64,000 nucleotides of DNA from Plasmodium coatneyi (GCF_001680005.1 NC_033564.1:1922001-1986000), one strand, 5' to 3'; positions 31,954 through 43,398 are shown, counted from the first letter of the stretch. The notes: generated by a model not told the origin, from the letters alone. Numbers and translations: made by a program.

Positions 31954-34900
31954 ATGAGCGAACAGTACCAATTTGGCTTTTACGAAAATACCATGAAAGG
32001 ACAATTCAGGGATTACGAAACGCATTCAGACGTTTCTTGCAAAATCGGATATAGCGACTCCGAATCGGAAGGAGTGGCATCCATTAAGGACGTACCCTAT
32101 TATGCATATAACTATAATTTGAACAATTCTAAAAAGGAGAAATTAGAAAAACCCGTTTGGAAAAGTATCTATGACATTGAGGAGACAACCAAAAATTCGT
32201 TCTCCGATTATGAGTATAACAAGAATGAACAGTGTGACAGTGGAGTGGAGTCCCCAAGGTTTGGGAACACGTCGGGGGAGGAAGACACAGAGGAGCAGTT
32301 CCATCTAAACGGGGGAGAAGATCCGTATGCGGAGGTTCAGGAAGATGGCAAAATCGGCGAAGTTACTCTGATGGGAAGAGCCAACCAAATGGAGGACACC
32401 GATGAAGACGAGTGGGGAAAGGAACAAACCAAGACAGCTAATCGTCCTCAAAATTTATACGCACACATGAAAGGAGATGGTCAAATAGGGGCACTTCCTT
32501 TTAGGGAAACATTTGGGAACTTTTTCAATGAAGGTACACACATTGGGAACCACCTCAGTTATAACTTTAGAAAAGAATTTGAAAATAATATGTACAACAA
32601 TTTAAGCGCCTTCAAACGTTCACAGAATAAGTTTTCTGTAGACGATGGGGATGATGCGTCTAGGCATTTCCTGAAGCCCAAGACGTTTAAGGACAGCAAT
32701 GGGTTATTTGATGACTTGGGTGAGGAAAAGCTAGACATTGGGTTTTTGAGAAAGGAGCATGAGAAGCTAATGAAGGAGGGGGGGTCGTTTAAGGTGGTGA
32801 ATAATGGCAACGCGGCTAAAGTGGTAACTACGGGGAAAAGACCAAATGGCTATCCCACCACAGGACAGTCCCTCCACAATCCCAATGCCCCCAAACAGAA
32901 GAGCAAACAGAATGGCAGCAAATTGAAAAAGAAACACACACTCCAGTATGCTGTAAACAGTGTGGATAAAAACTCCTCCTTATCGTCTGGCAACAGCACG
33001 TCAGATACGTACGAACAGGATTTTGTAGGCAAAAGGAAGGTCCACTTTAAGGGTGACGAAATGGGCAAAGAGGATGTCGACGACGCCGAGGAGGAGGAGG
33101 TAGATAATGAAGCGGATCATGAAGAATTAGACGAAGAGTCGGAAGAAGCAGACCAAGACACGGACGACGTGGATGACGAGATGGATGACAACACGGACGA
33201 TAGTCTGGAGCAGCAAGAACACACCGCCGATCCTCTAACGTGGAAAGAAAAAAGAGGACATGCTAACACGAGGGGGGAAAAGAACGCCTGGAAGGAGCAT
33301 ACTGAGGAAGGAGATGACCCATACGAGAAGAAAACTGGGACTACACCGAGTCGAAGCGGCGCAGAAAGTGAGAGCAAACCGTTGAAGGAGGAAGCAGACG
33401 AAAATCGCATGAATGAACACATTGCGAAACAAATTGACTTTGAGTGGTGGAAGGTTAACGAAAAAACGAACAATCAAAACGACATGGCAAAGTCACAGGA
33501 GGGAAGTGACAAAAAGGGAAGGATATTAAATCGTTATGAAATACCAAAGGATATCTCCTACTATGTGGAAAGGTATCAAAGGAGAAAGGAAGGAAATAAT
33601 ACAGATCGTAGTGATGACACCGAGAAGGATAAACAAGAGAGGATGGAAGATTCATCCGAGGAGGCCTCTACCGATGGGAAGAGTAACCCTAGTGGTCACA
33701 TCAGTAAAGAGGACTTCAAAGTAGGGGGGATGCACCATAAGAATATTGAGCAGGTTAGTAGTTCCCCATTTTTAAGTGAACAAATGGGGGAAGTGCACAA
33801 TGCAGAAGATGCAGATGATACGGGAGAACCAACGGGAGAAGAGTCACAAAATGGAGACGTCTTCACCGAAGGGAGGTCTTCGTCTTATTCCCCCACTGAT
33901 GGTATCAAAACGGTCATGCATAATGACCAAATGGAAACAGGTCCATTTGAAATTTTTAATCAAAGGAAGGAACCCTACTTTAATAAAAGGAGCACAAAAG
34001 GGAATGAAGTACATACAGGTGTTGACATTGGAGGGGGGGGTTCACCAGGTGACTATTTTTCTTATGATGAGAAGACAGGGGAAAGAACTATTTTGAACAT
34101 ATCACCAGAGGACAGTTTGGACAGGAAGAACTATCCAATGGATGGGACCTCTCCCTCCATGGACGAAATATATGATAAAATAAACGCCCACTTTGGAACA
34201 GGTATGAACAGCAAGAATTACGTGCAGATTATGGCGGAGGGCATTCATAGCGGAAATAAAAATATTCGTACAAATCTGGAAGGATCAAAGAATGGACCCT
34301 TTTTGGAAGAAGAGAAAAAAGAAAAAATGGATATTTTTTTAAACTACTTAAAATGCATCGATGGGGATTCATTAAATAAGGCCTTCCAATACTTCGTCGA
34401 GAAGGAGAATGACGAAAGTGTGAGGAAACAACTGGAAATGTGCCTAATGGGGAAGGAAAAGGAGGGGACGGCGAATAAAGGCACACTGACTGATGAACAA
34501 ACAAGCACCCTCGTGGTGAGCAATCAAAACACACAAACGGTTAGCGCGAGTTTGAAAAATGAACAAGTGCAGACGAACAGTAAGGGAGGAAACATGGAGG
34601 ACAATTTTATGCAAACGGATATAAAAGATGTTAACACAAAATTGTATGTTAAAAATGAGATGATAAATAAAAAGACAAGTGTGGATTCGATTTTTTTTAG
34701 AAGCCTCAGCAGGGATGGCAAGAATACGCCCAAGAGTGGTGCTGAAAGTGGTGAAGAAGTTGCACAATTGGAAGCGAAAATGGAGGACCCTCCGCATGAT
34801 GCACACAACCCTGTGGATGATAATATAAGTCGGGAAGAATACAACGAACTGAAGAAGATCAACGAATTGAAGGAAAAAATTTTAGAAAAAATTAAATCCT

Positions 34901-37900
34901 GTTATGATAACATGAGCGAAAATAATGAAGAGGAGGCAGCCATCCTGATGCTGCACGATAGGAAGGAACGCAACAACATGGGGAGCTCCAACGGGATGGA
35001 TAAAGGAAGCAATTGTTATGCTGAGCAAGGGAAAAATTACAATGCTAAGGGGAAGAAAAAAAGAAGCAAAGGTGTCCTCACGATGGAAACATTCGAGTCG
35101 ATGAAGTCTTTCGAAAAAGAAATGAATTTGCTAAAATCGCACAACGAAAGGTTAAAAAGGAGAATTGAAAAACTGTATGGAGAGAAGGAAAGACTAAAAA
35201 GCGATTACGTTAAAATGGAAAAAATTAAGGAAAGCCAAGATAGCCTTTTCCTAGCAACGGAAAAGCATATAGAAAAGTTGCACGACCAGTTGGATAACCT
35301 GTCCAGACAGAACGAAAACATGAAGGGAGATTTGAAGCAGAAAAGTATTCAGATTATTGCGCTGGAGTCACAAATAGATTTAGATGATGCGGATGGGAAG
35401 AACAACGAAGGGGATGACCCTGTAGATGAATTTGTACAGCAAAGAATGTGCAAACCAAACGCAGATAAGACAACGGATAAGCTGCCCTTCCTCGACCTGA
35501 ACAAACAGTTAGACAATTTCAAGGGACAAATAAAAGATAAAAAAATAATAAAGGAACAAATAAACCAGCTGCAAAAACAACTACACGCCTTAAAAGATGA
35601 TATTAAAATGATGGAATCGCTAAAAATGGAAAATGAAAAATTGAAGAAATTGTTAAGTAAGAAAAATTCCAACCTTAGCGAATATGAAAAGAGCATAAAT
35701 AGGTTAGAAAAAAATGTAGGAATGTTGAACGATCAGAATTTTGACTTGCGCAAGGAAAACACAAATTTGTCTGCAAATGTGATGGCCCTATCACGTTGCG
35801 ATGAAACGATAAATGATCTCTCAGAACCATCGCAAAAGGGAACACGCACAAATCGAGGGGAAGCACAAAATAGAGAAGCAATAACAGATAGGGATAACAA
35901 AATAAAGCATTTAGAAGCACACGTTGATACGTTGAAACAGCAAATTTTTGACCTAAAGGAGGAGATCTTCGACTTGAAGGAGAAGAACGTCCAGCTGAAG
36001 AAATCGGCCATGGTGTCCAGCAGTGAAGATATCCAAACGGTACAATCCGAGGCGGAGAAAATATATGTGGACAAAATTAACCTGCTAAAAGGAAAGCTAG
36101 AAGAAAGTAAGACCAAAATTAGCATGCTTAACGGATTGCTCAAAACGTCCAACAATCAAACTACGCAGTTGAATAAGAAGGTTAGGACGATACTGAAGGA
36201 AAATAAAGCCTGGCAGAAAAAATATGAAAAATGTCTTACCTATTTGGAGAGCCTTAAGGCGAAATACGATGAGGAGGTTTTAAAAGTGCAGCGAGGGAAG
36301 TCCCCCTTCCTTTTGGGTGCACCAAGGGAAGTGAGTACGTCACCTCTGCGTAGTGTAGCAATCTCGCTCAACGAACCAAGCGGACACGATCCTCTTAATG
36401 CAGATGGTCTAATAGAACAAAAGGGTCGAATGTCACTCGAAGGGGAAATTTACCCAACTGGAGAAGCTCCCCTTGAAGAGGAAAAAAAGGGAGAAATCGA
36501 CCTTGTTAACAAAGCAGACACGAACGGTGCTTCCCCCGGAAAAATGCACAGCCACGTGAGAAGAACCTTGAATCACCAACATGAGGAGAAAGAAGATCCA
36601 AATGAGGGTAAGTCCTACAAAGTTTCAAAACTCAACGGTGCAGAATCGGATAGGAATATTTACCTTCCCTTTGGTGAAAACTCAAATGCCAGCTTCCATA
36701 TAATTCACAACGAAAATAAGGACGTCAGCATAAATGACATTTTCGAAATTGACAACATCACGAGAGATATCCATCGTATGTTCTCCGATGAGGAGGAGAG
36801 TTCTAATGGGAGGGAGAAGCAGCATTACGCTGAAAAGGTTAAGAAGGCCGATGATAGAGGCACAACGGATCAGCTGTACTATCCCCCCTATGGAATGCCA
36901 CAGTTGGCTCAAAGAAACGTTCGTGAAGACACAATCAGCTTCAGTGATACACATGTAGTTAGCGGCACTGAGGAATCCTATCTTGTGAATAACCATTTAA
37001 GAGCAGCAAACAAAACGAACATTTCACATCGTGGTGGATTCACAAACGTATTAGACCACTCAGCACAGAAGAACGAGAACAATTTGAGAAGCGTGTTCAG
37101 GTATAAAATAAACGGTGAGGAGGAAGATGTGCAGATAGGAAACTACAATGGGGGTGATTACCCACAAAGTCAGCATAGCACAGCAGGCAGGATCGCCAAA
37201 ACGGAGCAAAGCGGAATAAACGAATTGAACAACTCAAAATTTGGCGGGCACCTCATGGACGACATTTACACAAAGGCAGATGCGAATAAATCGACGAACA
37301 ACCATTTGAATCCCTTGAGGTATAACCCGTACGAATATAATAGCGTGTCAGTTGGCACGAATACAGATGTGAACAGGTGGGGAATTCCGAGAGAGGACAG
37401 AACGAATAACAACCCTAACAGGAACGACGGGGAAAGAGCCGAACCAAAGGGAGAGGACGCAAATGCTCAAAACAAAAAGTCGCAGGCATGGATAATAGAC
37501 CTCAAAAACAATGAAGTGTTCCCGTATAGGAAGTTGCAGAATACGTTCCTAACGGATGAGGAGACACACGTCATTTCACAAGGGGGTCCTACAACTGGTC
37601 AAAAGAAGGCCCCAATTAAAGGTCACGCTCGTCCGAAAAGCGCGAAGAAGAAGGCAAAGGTAGTAAAGCACACTCAGCGGGAAGAAAAAATATATAATCC
37701 AAATAACCGAATGAACAGGAGCACAAATTTTAGGACATTCCTGCGCGATCAGAAATGCACAAAGGGACAGTCCGTCAAAAAGGCGAAGAGTAAAGAAAAG
37801 CTACACCTGCTCGTTAATAACATCTCTAAGCTAGTTAAGAACAAAATAAAGGAGGAACTAAACAACAAAAATATTTCCAAGGACATACTAAACTTTGAAA

Positions 37901-40203
37901 TTACAAAAATAAAAAAAAAAGCAAATAGGTCAAAGGAGAGCTTGAATAATAAACGGCAGGACACCACCATCATTTTGAGCAACGATTCCATGTCCCTATC
38001 GTCCGAAACGTTGAATGGAACGTTAGAAATGGAAGACGGTTCTAAGAAAAGTAGAAAGTGGCATAATGAAAATGCGACATCTTCCACTAGCGGAAGAGGC
38101 ACACGCATGCACGCAAGCACGAATTCCACAGGCAGCTCCATGGATATCAATTTGGGAAGAATTGAAATGGAAGGCAGCAGAGAAATGTGTGAAACGAATC
38201 ATACAAATGGTGCACATAGTGAAAATGCATCAAGACAGACTAACCATAAGCACAACGCGAGTGAGTTGTTTACCGGTAAGAAGAACTCCCCCCCGGTGAG
38301 CAAAGAAGACTACCTATATGACGATTTACTCTCCACCAATTTCATGCTAAATGACTTAAGCCTTAACAATGCCACGTGCTTAGGTCCAAATATGATTGGC
38401 ATAGAACAAACCTTTCCACCAGAATTGGCCCTTGTCAACATGCAAGGGGAAGAAGCTATCCACTTGAATAAGCTTCCTAGTACGTACTTAGACAATATGA
38501 AGTTATATCACCACGAGGATAGAAATAAGACTTTCCAGTTGGGTTATAATGGCTATATGGAGATGAACCCTTCCAAACCGTTGGACTGCAACCATGCCAA
38601 TGAGAAGGCAAAAATGAATGAGGTCCCAATTAATGGCGATTTAAAAATGAACATGGGGATGATTCATGACGGGGTAAGACGCGACATGGCAGCACCTGCA
38701 TACTATGGGATCAACAGAAGCGTCGAAAATGTGAACACACAGTGGGGTGTAAATACGATAAATGGTGATTACCAAGGAGTGGGCAATGTCGCTGTAGGAG
38801 GTATGTATCCCCCCTGCCCAAATTACAACAGTGATAACACCATTTTCCAAGTTGAGAAGCTGAACAGCTCGTTCCTGTTCGACATTAACTCGTTGAGGCC
38901 AGAAGCGAACCCCCCATTTTACGATCACGCCTTTTTAAATTACAACCAGCTGGATAGAAGCAGTGCAGGCATTCCTAACTTTTCTAATGAGGGAAAGAGT
39001 ACAGTAGGTGCAAGCCACAATGGCTTACAGGATGCATACCCCAATTGCAACAAAGCCATATCGCATAGTCAAGCGGAAAGAGGTGATCAACCCTGCGAAG
39101 AGAAAAACAGGAACGACACGAATGATAAGAATGACACTAATGATAGGAATGAGAGCGGAAAGATAAAGGAATATTTGCGGGACAACCAAAAGGGGGGCCT
39201 CAAAAATACCAGGAGATCCAAATCGGTGGACGTTAAAAAGGTAGGAGTGAAAAACAGCTTAACTAATGACCCTCCTTCTGAGAAGCCAAAAATGAAGACG
39301 CAGATATTCAACTATTCTGGAAATAGAAAAAACGGACTAAGAGATATGTCAACATATGTCGATAAAGTTCTTGAGGACATGAAGTCGCTCATTCCTTCGA
39401 ACGTTAGTAGCATAGTTGATAAATCGCCCAGAGGGGGGAAGGTCACTAGTAGTGTGAACGAACTGGTTCCTATTAAGTGCAATTCTAATGGGAAGACGAA
39501 CCAGAGTAAGAATCCCAACATGGGTGATGAAGATAAGGTAGGAATATTGGGCAAAGAAAATGATAAACTGCTGAACTTGCACGAAAAGGGGGACCTTATT
39601 AAGGACAATTCTGCAGATGCCAATTTGGACGGTACAACTAGGATGTCTAATTTGAGCCATACATCGCAGGATACGCTTCCATCCTTTAGCACCAAGGAAG
39701 GAGAAAGCGAGAATTCCCTAAGGATATACAACATGGAAGACAACGGGCATATAAGGGGAATTAACAAATCGAATGATGTGCAAAGGAATGACTACTTTTT
39801 AGAACGGGTAAATAATGAGGACGAACTGCTAGGCAAGCACTTCTCCCTCGATAGAGCGCAAAAAAAAGACACCATTTTGTTGGAAGAAAAGAATAGTGAT
39901 GAAGGTGCAAAATTGAATGCCCATTTAGGTACCACCATGGGTGACATAACCTTTGCCGACATTGGGGATCTTCCACTCAACGCATTTAGCTTGGATAATA
40001 TGCTAAAAGGAATCCACTTAAATAGTTACGCAAATAACGGAAGCAATGTCTTAGGAAATGCCTTAATTCCCAGTCCTAGTTTTGTGGAAAACGGCTTAAG
40101 GTACAAAAACCATACGGAAGAAAAACATCAATTTCAGTCCGAAACGCGCAAGAGCTTAAGTAGCTTCCGAGAAGCTTTAAAAAAACAAGGCATTCTGGGT
40201 TAG
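31954..40203 (+). CDS. giant conserved Plasmodium scaffold-like protein, 2749 residues
   Basis: Single uninterrupted exon; family not recognised. Layout by residue: a polar N-terminus; an acidic stretch (about 370-425, rich in Asp/Glu); a cluster of QT-type motifs (NTQTV 859-863, VQTN 872-875, MQTD 886-889); a first coiled coil (about 1045-1147, FEKEMNLLKSHNERLKRRIE); a second, longer coiled coil (about 1180-1446); a VSVGTNTD motif (1798-1805); two basic segments (about 1890-1910, KSAKKKAKVVKH, and about 1944-2005); a polar C-terminal half with a short NDTNDKNDTNDRN repeat; and a more hydrophobic end (FADIGDLPLNAFSLDNMLKG). No signal peptide or membrane helix. Coiled coils in a long disordered chain, with LC8-dynein-like motifs, suggest a cytoskeletal scaffold; this is inference. 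Confidence 0.92.
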   Translation: MSEQYQFGFYENTMKGQFRDYETHSDVSCKIGYSDSESEGVASIKDVPYYAYNYNLNNSKKEKLEKPVWKSIYDIEETTKNSFSDYEYNKNEQCDSGVESPRFGNTSGEEDTEEQFHLNGGEDPYAEVQEDGKIGEVTLMGRANQMEDTDEDEWGKEQTKTANRPQNLYAHMKGDGQIGALPFRETFGNFFNEGTHIGNHLSYNFRKEFENNMYNNLSAFKRSQNKFSVDDGDDASRHFLKPKTFKDSNGLFDDLGEEKLDIGFLRKEHEKLMKEGGSFKVVNNGNAAKVVTTGKRPNGYPTTGQSLHNPNAPKQKSKQNGSKLKKKHTLQYAVNSVDKNSSLSSGNSTSDTYEQDFVGKRKVHFKGDEMGKEDVDDAEEEEVDNEADHEELDEESEEADQDTDDVDDEMDDNTDDSLEQQEHTADPLTWKEKRGHANTRGEKNAWKEHTEEGDDPYEKKTGTTPSRSGAESESKPLKEEADENRMNEHIAKQIDFEWWKVNEKTNNQNDMAKSQEGSDKKGRILNRYEIPKDISYYVERYQRRKEGNNTDRSDDTEKDKQERMEDSSEEASTDGKSNPSGHISKEDFKVGGMHHKNIEQVSSSPFLSEQMGEVHNAEDADDTGEPTGEESQNGDVFTEGRSSSYSPTDGIKTVMHNDQMETGPFEIFNQRKEPYFNKRSTKGNEVHTGVDIGGGGSPGDYFSYDEKTGERTILNISPEDSLDRKNYPMDGTSPSMDEIYDKINAHFGTGMNSKNYVQIMAEGIHSGNKNIRTNLEGSKNGPFLEEEKKEKMDIFLNYLKCIDGDSLNKAFQYFVEKENDESVRKQLEMCLMGKEKEGTANKGTLTDEQTSTLVVSNQNTQTVSASLKNEQVQTNSKGGNMEDNFMQTDIKDVNTKLYVKNEMINKKTSVDSIFFRSLSRDGKNTPKSGAESGEEVAQLEAKMEDPPHDAHNPVDDNISREEYNELKKINELKEKILEKIKSCYDNMSENNEEEAAILMLHDRKERNNMGSSNGMDKGSNCYAEQGKNYNAKGKKKRSKGVLTMETFESMKSFEKEMNLLKSHNERLKRRIEKLYGEKERLKSDYVKMEKIKESQDSLFLATEKHIEKLHDQLDNLSRQNENMKGDLKQKSIQIIALESQIDLDDADGKNNEGDDPVDEFVQQRMCKPNADKTTDKLPFLDLNKQLDNFKGQIKDKKIIKEQINQLQKQLHALKDDIKMMESLKMENEKLKKLLSKKNSNLSEYEKSINRLEKNVGMLNDQNFDLRKENTNLSANVMALSRCDETINDLSEPSQKGTRTNRGEAQNREAITDRDNKIKHLEAHVDTLKQQIFDLKEEIFDLKEKNVQLKKSAMVSSSEDIQTVQSEAEKIYVDKINLLKGKLEESKTKISMLNGLLKTSNNQTTQLNKKVRTILKENKAWQKKYEKCLTYLESLKAKYDEEVLKVQRGKSPFLLGAPREVSTSPLRSVAISLNEPSGHDPLNADGLIEQKGRMSLEGEIYPTGEAPLEEEKKGEIDLVNKADTNGASPGKMHSHVRRTLNHQHEEKEDPNEGKSYKVSKLNGAESDRNIYLPFGENSNASFHIIHNENKDVSINDIFEIDNITRDIHRMFSDEEESSNGREKQHYAEKVKKADDRGTTDQLYYPPYGMPQLAQRNVREDTISFSDTHVVSGTEESYLVNNHLRAANKTNISHRGGFTNVLDHSAQKNENNLRSVFRYKINGEEEDVQIGNYNGGDYPQSQHSTAGRIAKTEQSGINELNNSKFGGHLMDDIYTKADANKSTNNHLNPLRYNPYEYNSVSVGTNTDVNRWGIPREDRTNNNPNRNDGERAEPKGEDANAQNKKSQAWIIDLKNNEVFPYRKLQNTFLTDEETHVISQGGPTTGQKKAPIKGHARPKSAKKKAKVVKHTQREEKIYNPNNRMNRSTNFRTFLRDQKCTKGQSVKKAKSKEKLHLLVNNISKLVKNKIKEELNNKNISKDILNFEITKIKKKANRSKESLNNKRQDTTIILSNDSMSLSSETLNGTLEMEDGSKKSRKWHNENATSSTSGRGTRMHASTNSTGSSMDINLGRIEMEGSREMCETNHTNGAHSENASRQTNHKHNASELFTGKKNSPPVSKEDYLYDDLLSTNFMLNDLSLNNATCLGPNMIGIEQTFPPELALVNMQGEEAIHLNKLPSTYLDNMKLYHHEDRNKTFQLGYNGYMEMNPSKPLDCNHANEKAKMNEVPINGDLKMNMGMIHDGVRRDMAAPAYYGINRSVENVNTQWGVNTINGDYQGVGNVAVGGMYPPCPNYNSDNTIFQVEKLNSSFLFDINSLRPEANPPFYDHAFLNYNQLDRSSAGIPNFSNEGKSTVGASHNGLQDAYPNCNKAISHSQAERGDQPCEEKNRNDTNDKNDTNDRNESGKIKEYLRDNQKGGLKNTRRSKSVDVKKVGVKNSLTNDPPSEKPKMKTQIFNYSGNRKNGLRDMSTYVDKVLEDMKSLIPSNVSSIVDKSPRGGKVTSSVNELVPIKCNSNGKTNQSKNPNMGDEDKVGILGKENDKLLNLHEKGDLIKDNSADANLDGTTRMSNLSHTSQDTLPSFSTKEGESENSLRIYNMEDNGHIRGINKSNDVQRNDYFLERVNNEDELLGKHFSLDRAQKKDTILLEEKNSDEGAKLNAHLGTTMGDITFADIGDLPLNAFSLDNMLKGIHLNSYANNGSNVLGNALIPSPSFVENGLRYKNHTEEKHQFQSETRKSLSSFREALKKQGILG

Positions 40204-40863
40204 AAAAATTTACAAGTATGTTACCCTTCCTGAAAATGGTTAACTTATGCCACCTCACCACTGTGTTCAGCATGACACTCAAAACTTTAGTCACTTATTT
40301 TTTTTTTTTTTTTGTGATTCGTTTTACCTTCCTATAGCAAGGGTTCCTATATGCAGAGCAGTGTGTGTACTTTTGAACACATTTTCGGCCCTCTCTGCTT
40401 TTTTCTAAGACTTTTTTTTCGTTTTTTAGCAGTCTGTTGGGTCATCACTGGTGTGCAGATATTCTGCGGCACACTTGGAGACCGACCCAAAACTCATCGT
40501 TATGTTACTTAAAGGAACGTTTTCTCTTCACCCGTTGCAAATTTGTAAAAATGTAAAACATTTACACATGGTATGGCCACCCATGTGTTGCATGAAAATG
40601 TTACCCCATCGGGTAGCGCAAAAATGTGGCTAACGCTGTGGAAAGGCTTCGCGGCAATTATAAACTTACCAGTCTTCATACAACATGGCAGCTCAAGTAA
40701 AATGGTTTCCCTTTTTTCTTGTATAAAATGTTTAACAACTGTGTATGCCTGATGAGAGCTAGCATGATGATCAAAAAACGGAGATCCAAATAAGCTGCAA
40801 GAATTGCGCGACGCGTAGCAGCTCATGCAAGTTGTGCACAAAATGATATGTAGCCCGGTAGTC

Positions 40864-40894
<31 letters not shown>

Positions 40895-41252
40895 ACAAAA
40901 TTTTCTTAAATCGTTAGATAGCCGAACATACAAGAATGAAGTCAACCCACTGTGTTGCACTTCCGAGCGGACGCAAAAGCAGCCAAAATGTTCGCAAAAA
41001 AGAAATGCTTCTTTTTTTTGTTTTTTACGCGTTCAATTTATCAACCTGAACAGGAGCAAAAAAGGGTTGAAAATTAATTGCGTTAACATATAGCCAAATT
41101 GTGGCACTGAAAAGTTGCAAAAAGTTCAATTGCACTAGCCCAACAACTTTGGAAGGCACCCTGTTGATTGCCAAGAATAAACCTGCCCCACCTTTTCTGC
41201 TTAACACAAATCTGGCAACCCATTTGGGTTAACAGAAAGCACGTCCCACACC
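40204..41252. other. gene-free stretch upstream of URM1
   Basis: 3' flank of the giant gene and 5' flank of URM1. A 29-base A-run lies at 40864-40892 and a T-run at about 40300-40313. ORFs here lack family resemblance. Confidence 0.5.
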
Positions 41253-41630
41253 ATGACGAAGAAGGTAGAATTAAAATTTTTGGGAGGCCTGGAAAGCTAT
41301 TTGGAGGATAAGTCCAAAAATGTTGTGACGCTAGAAATAGAATCTGAGAAGTTCAGTTTTGAAAATTTAATTGCCTACATAAGAAATCATATCCTCGTTG
41401 ACAGGAAAGACGTTTTTGCCGACCATGTTATATGTGATGGTACGGAGTTTTGCCAAGTGCTGGTTGACAATGTAGAGCGTAAAAACTACAACTTAAATGA
41501 AAAGGCCAAGATAAAACCAGGAATTATAGTCCTAATTAATGAGTATGATTGGGAAATTATGCACATGTATGAATACCAGATTAAGGATGGTGACAAGCTC
41601 TGCTTCCTGTCCACTTTGCACGGAGGTTGA
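41253..41630 (+). CDS. URM1: ubiquitin-related modifier 1
   Basis: URM1 is a small sulfur carrier that, once activated by an E1-like enzyme (Uba4/MOCS3), delivers sulfur for 2-thiolation of the wobble uridine in Lys, Glu and Gln tRNAs; it can also be conjugated to proteins. 125 residues, against roughly 100 in yeast and human. The fold begins with VELKFLGGLESYL, ends with the diagnostic DWEIMHMYEYQIKDGDKLCF and STLHGG, and the free Gly-Gly is the very C-terminus, as needed for thiocarboxylation. The extra length is a loop around residues 62-80 (FCQVLVDNVERKNYNLNEK). Single exon in the cytosolic class; no leader. Confidence 0.96.
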   Translation: MTKKVELKFLGGLESYLEDKSKNVVTLEIESEKFSFENLIAYIRNHILVDRKDVFADHVICDGTEFCQVLVDNVERKNYNLNEKAKIKPGIIVLINEYDWEIMHMYEYQIKDGDKLCFLSTLHGG

Positions 41631-42338
41631 CCTGGGATGGGGGCGGAACGTTTGTGTGTATACGCATGTGGATGTGCATTAGTATATGCGTGGAGGTGTG
41701 ACAAGAAGGAATGTCTTTCTTGTCCCATTGCGCTGCCTGGACGTGGTATAATACACGACTGTGAAGTGTAACATTTTTCACCCCCGTTCAGCGGCACCAA
41801 AAGGGGTGGTCGTGTGAACTTTTTTTTTTTTTTTTTTTTTTTGTTCAACCTTCTTGTAGAGAGGAATAAATGCGCCTTCTTCCTTTTGTAACAAAAAAAA
41901 AAAAAGGAAGAAGATAAATAACGAGGTTACATAATCTTGTGCAGTAAAATGACATGTGTAGGTATTTGGAATATACCCAAGCTGTTCCATGCCGTCTATT
42001 ATGCACCCTAGTTTGTTTCCTTCGAACTGGCCTTCGTTAGTTTGTCACTTTCTCCCCCTTACGTGTGTATAGGATGTATGCGTGTTCATGTGTTTATATT
42101 TCTTTCCTTTTTTTTACGAAGACATTTTTGTAAATATTATTCTTTAAGTGCTCACCTGTGGCCGTAAAACTGTTCTCCTTTCCTAAAACAGGGGAATTCA
42201 CATCGACCTGTACTTGTCCTACATATGGGAAGTCTAAACATGTGCACATATTTTTGCTCATATTTTCTTTGCCCTTTTCAAAACCGAAGGGGGTAAAGGA
42301 AAACCCGATCAAGATATATATATTTTTCTTTGCTCGAA
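41631..42338. other. gene-free stretch between URM1 and the four-helix membrane protein
   Basis: URM1 3' flank and the 5' flank of the next gene. It contains a T-run at about 41820-41842 and an A-run at about 41893-41905. No supported gene. Confidence 0.5.
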
Positions 42339-43046
42339 ATGAAAATTTTGAACTATATATGCGGGCGCCCTCTCAGAAGTGCAGGGACGGCCCCTCTCAT
42401 TTACAACCCCATTCGAAAGTGGCTAATCATTTTAATGATACTATACATATGCTTGTCCCTTTTGTCTTATGGAGTCTTTTTATACCCCAAGGCATCAGAT
42501 TTGCATTGCTCCCCTTTGATTGACTCCCTGTTCAGCTTTTCCGTATCTATAGGTAAGGACTCCAACTTGCAAGAGTGTTTCGGGCGTTTAACCTAAATGG
42601 GTTTTAACCTCAGTTTCACCATTTCTCTCCTTTCTGAGTCATTTTTTCCTCCCTCCTCCCCTCTTTTTTTTTTTTTTTTTGGACCCTTTTCACTTACTGA
42701 AGGGGCCTCCAACCTCATGGCTCCATACTACTCCGTGATTAGCTGCAGAGAATGGGGAACGGAAAACGAGTGGTCCGTGGTGGCAGTCGTTTCAGCCGTC
42801 ATGGCAATTATTGACTTGAGTTCCAGCTTCTACGGGATATATGTACTGTGCACAATTATCGATGTAGTTTTTACTAACATTTCTGGGATGCCTGACTGTA
42901 CTTGTTACAAAGCTATACTTTTTTTCTTTGCAAATGCTACGTTAGTTTTCCTGCACTTAGTTGTTGCCATAGTGAGCATCGTTGTGTATTTCGTACTCAT
43001 GGCGAATATAGATAGACAGTTGGAAGACAATCGAAATGTTATTTGA
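42339..43046 (+). CDS. four-helix integral membrane protein (two exons)
   Basis: I do not recognise a named family. Exon 1 (42339-42552) and exon 2 (42703-43046) are joined across a 150-base intron (donor ATAG|GTAAGG, acceptor ACTGAAG|GG), reading FSVSIGASNLMAPYYS, 185 residues. It has four hydrophobic segments: residues about 23-43 (KWLIILMILYICLSLLSYGV), then about 95-116 (VVAVVSAVMAIIDLSSSFYG), about 117-130, and about 147-175 (VFLHLVVAIVSIVVYFVLMA). Three cysteines lie in the loop before the last helix and near YYSVISC. The start is the first ATG after an in-frame stop at 42294; the frame also contains a TTG at 42330 that is not a eukaryotic start. It resembles tetraspan-type proteins in layout only. 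Confidence 0.85.
42553..42702 (+). other. intron of the four-helix membrane protein gene
   Basis: A 150-base GT-AG intron containing a T-run before the acceptor. The frame is preserved and both flanking segments are conserved-looking coding sequence. Confidence 0.85.
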
Positions 43047-43398
43047 ATTTTTTTAAAAACTACCTACCTTCTTAGGTTGGTATGTTGTTTTATGCAAATT
43101 GGCTGTATCGTCCCGTTTAATTTTACACCCCTTAACCAGTTTTTTTTTTTTTTTTTTTTTTCCCTTTGTGGTCGCGTATCTCCTCCACCGTTTTGTCATT
43201 TCATTTTATGATTTTGATTTAATTTAATTCAATTTTATTTTACTTTCAAAGGTTGTGTGTTAAATGTGTACAAATTGGGAAAGGGCACAAAAAAAAAAAA
43301 AAAAATAAAATAATAAAATTAACAACTGGTGAATTGTTCAGTTGGAAAGGGTGTGCACTATGGTTTACTTGGAAGTAAAACCGGAAGACATTCGTCGT
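43047..43398. other. short convergent 3' region
   Basis: Between the four-helix gene (+) and the TMEM42-like gene (-). T-run at about 43140-43160 and A-run at about 43290-43305. Terminator and polyadenylation territory. Confidence 0.5.

Noticed and set aside
40451..40633. 60-residue plus-strand ORF between the giant gene and URM1
   Set aside because: It begins at a non-ATG codon (GTG) and has no recognisable features.
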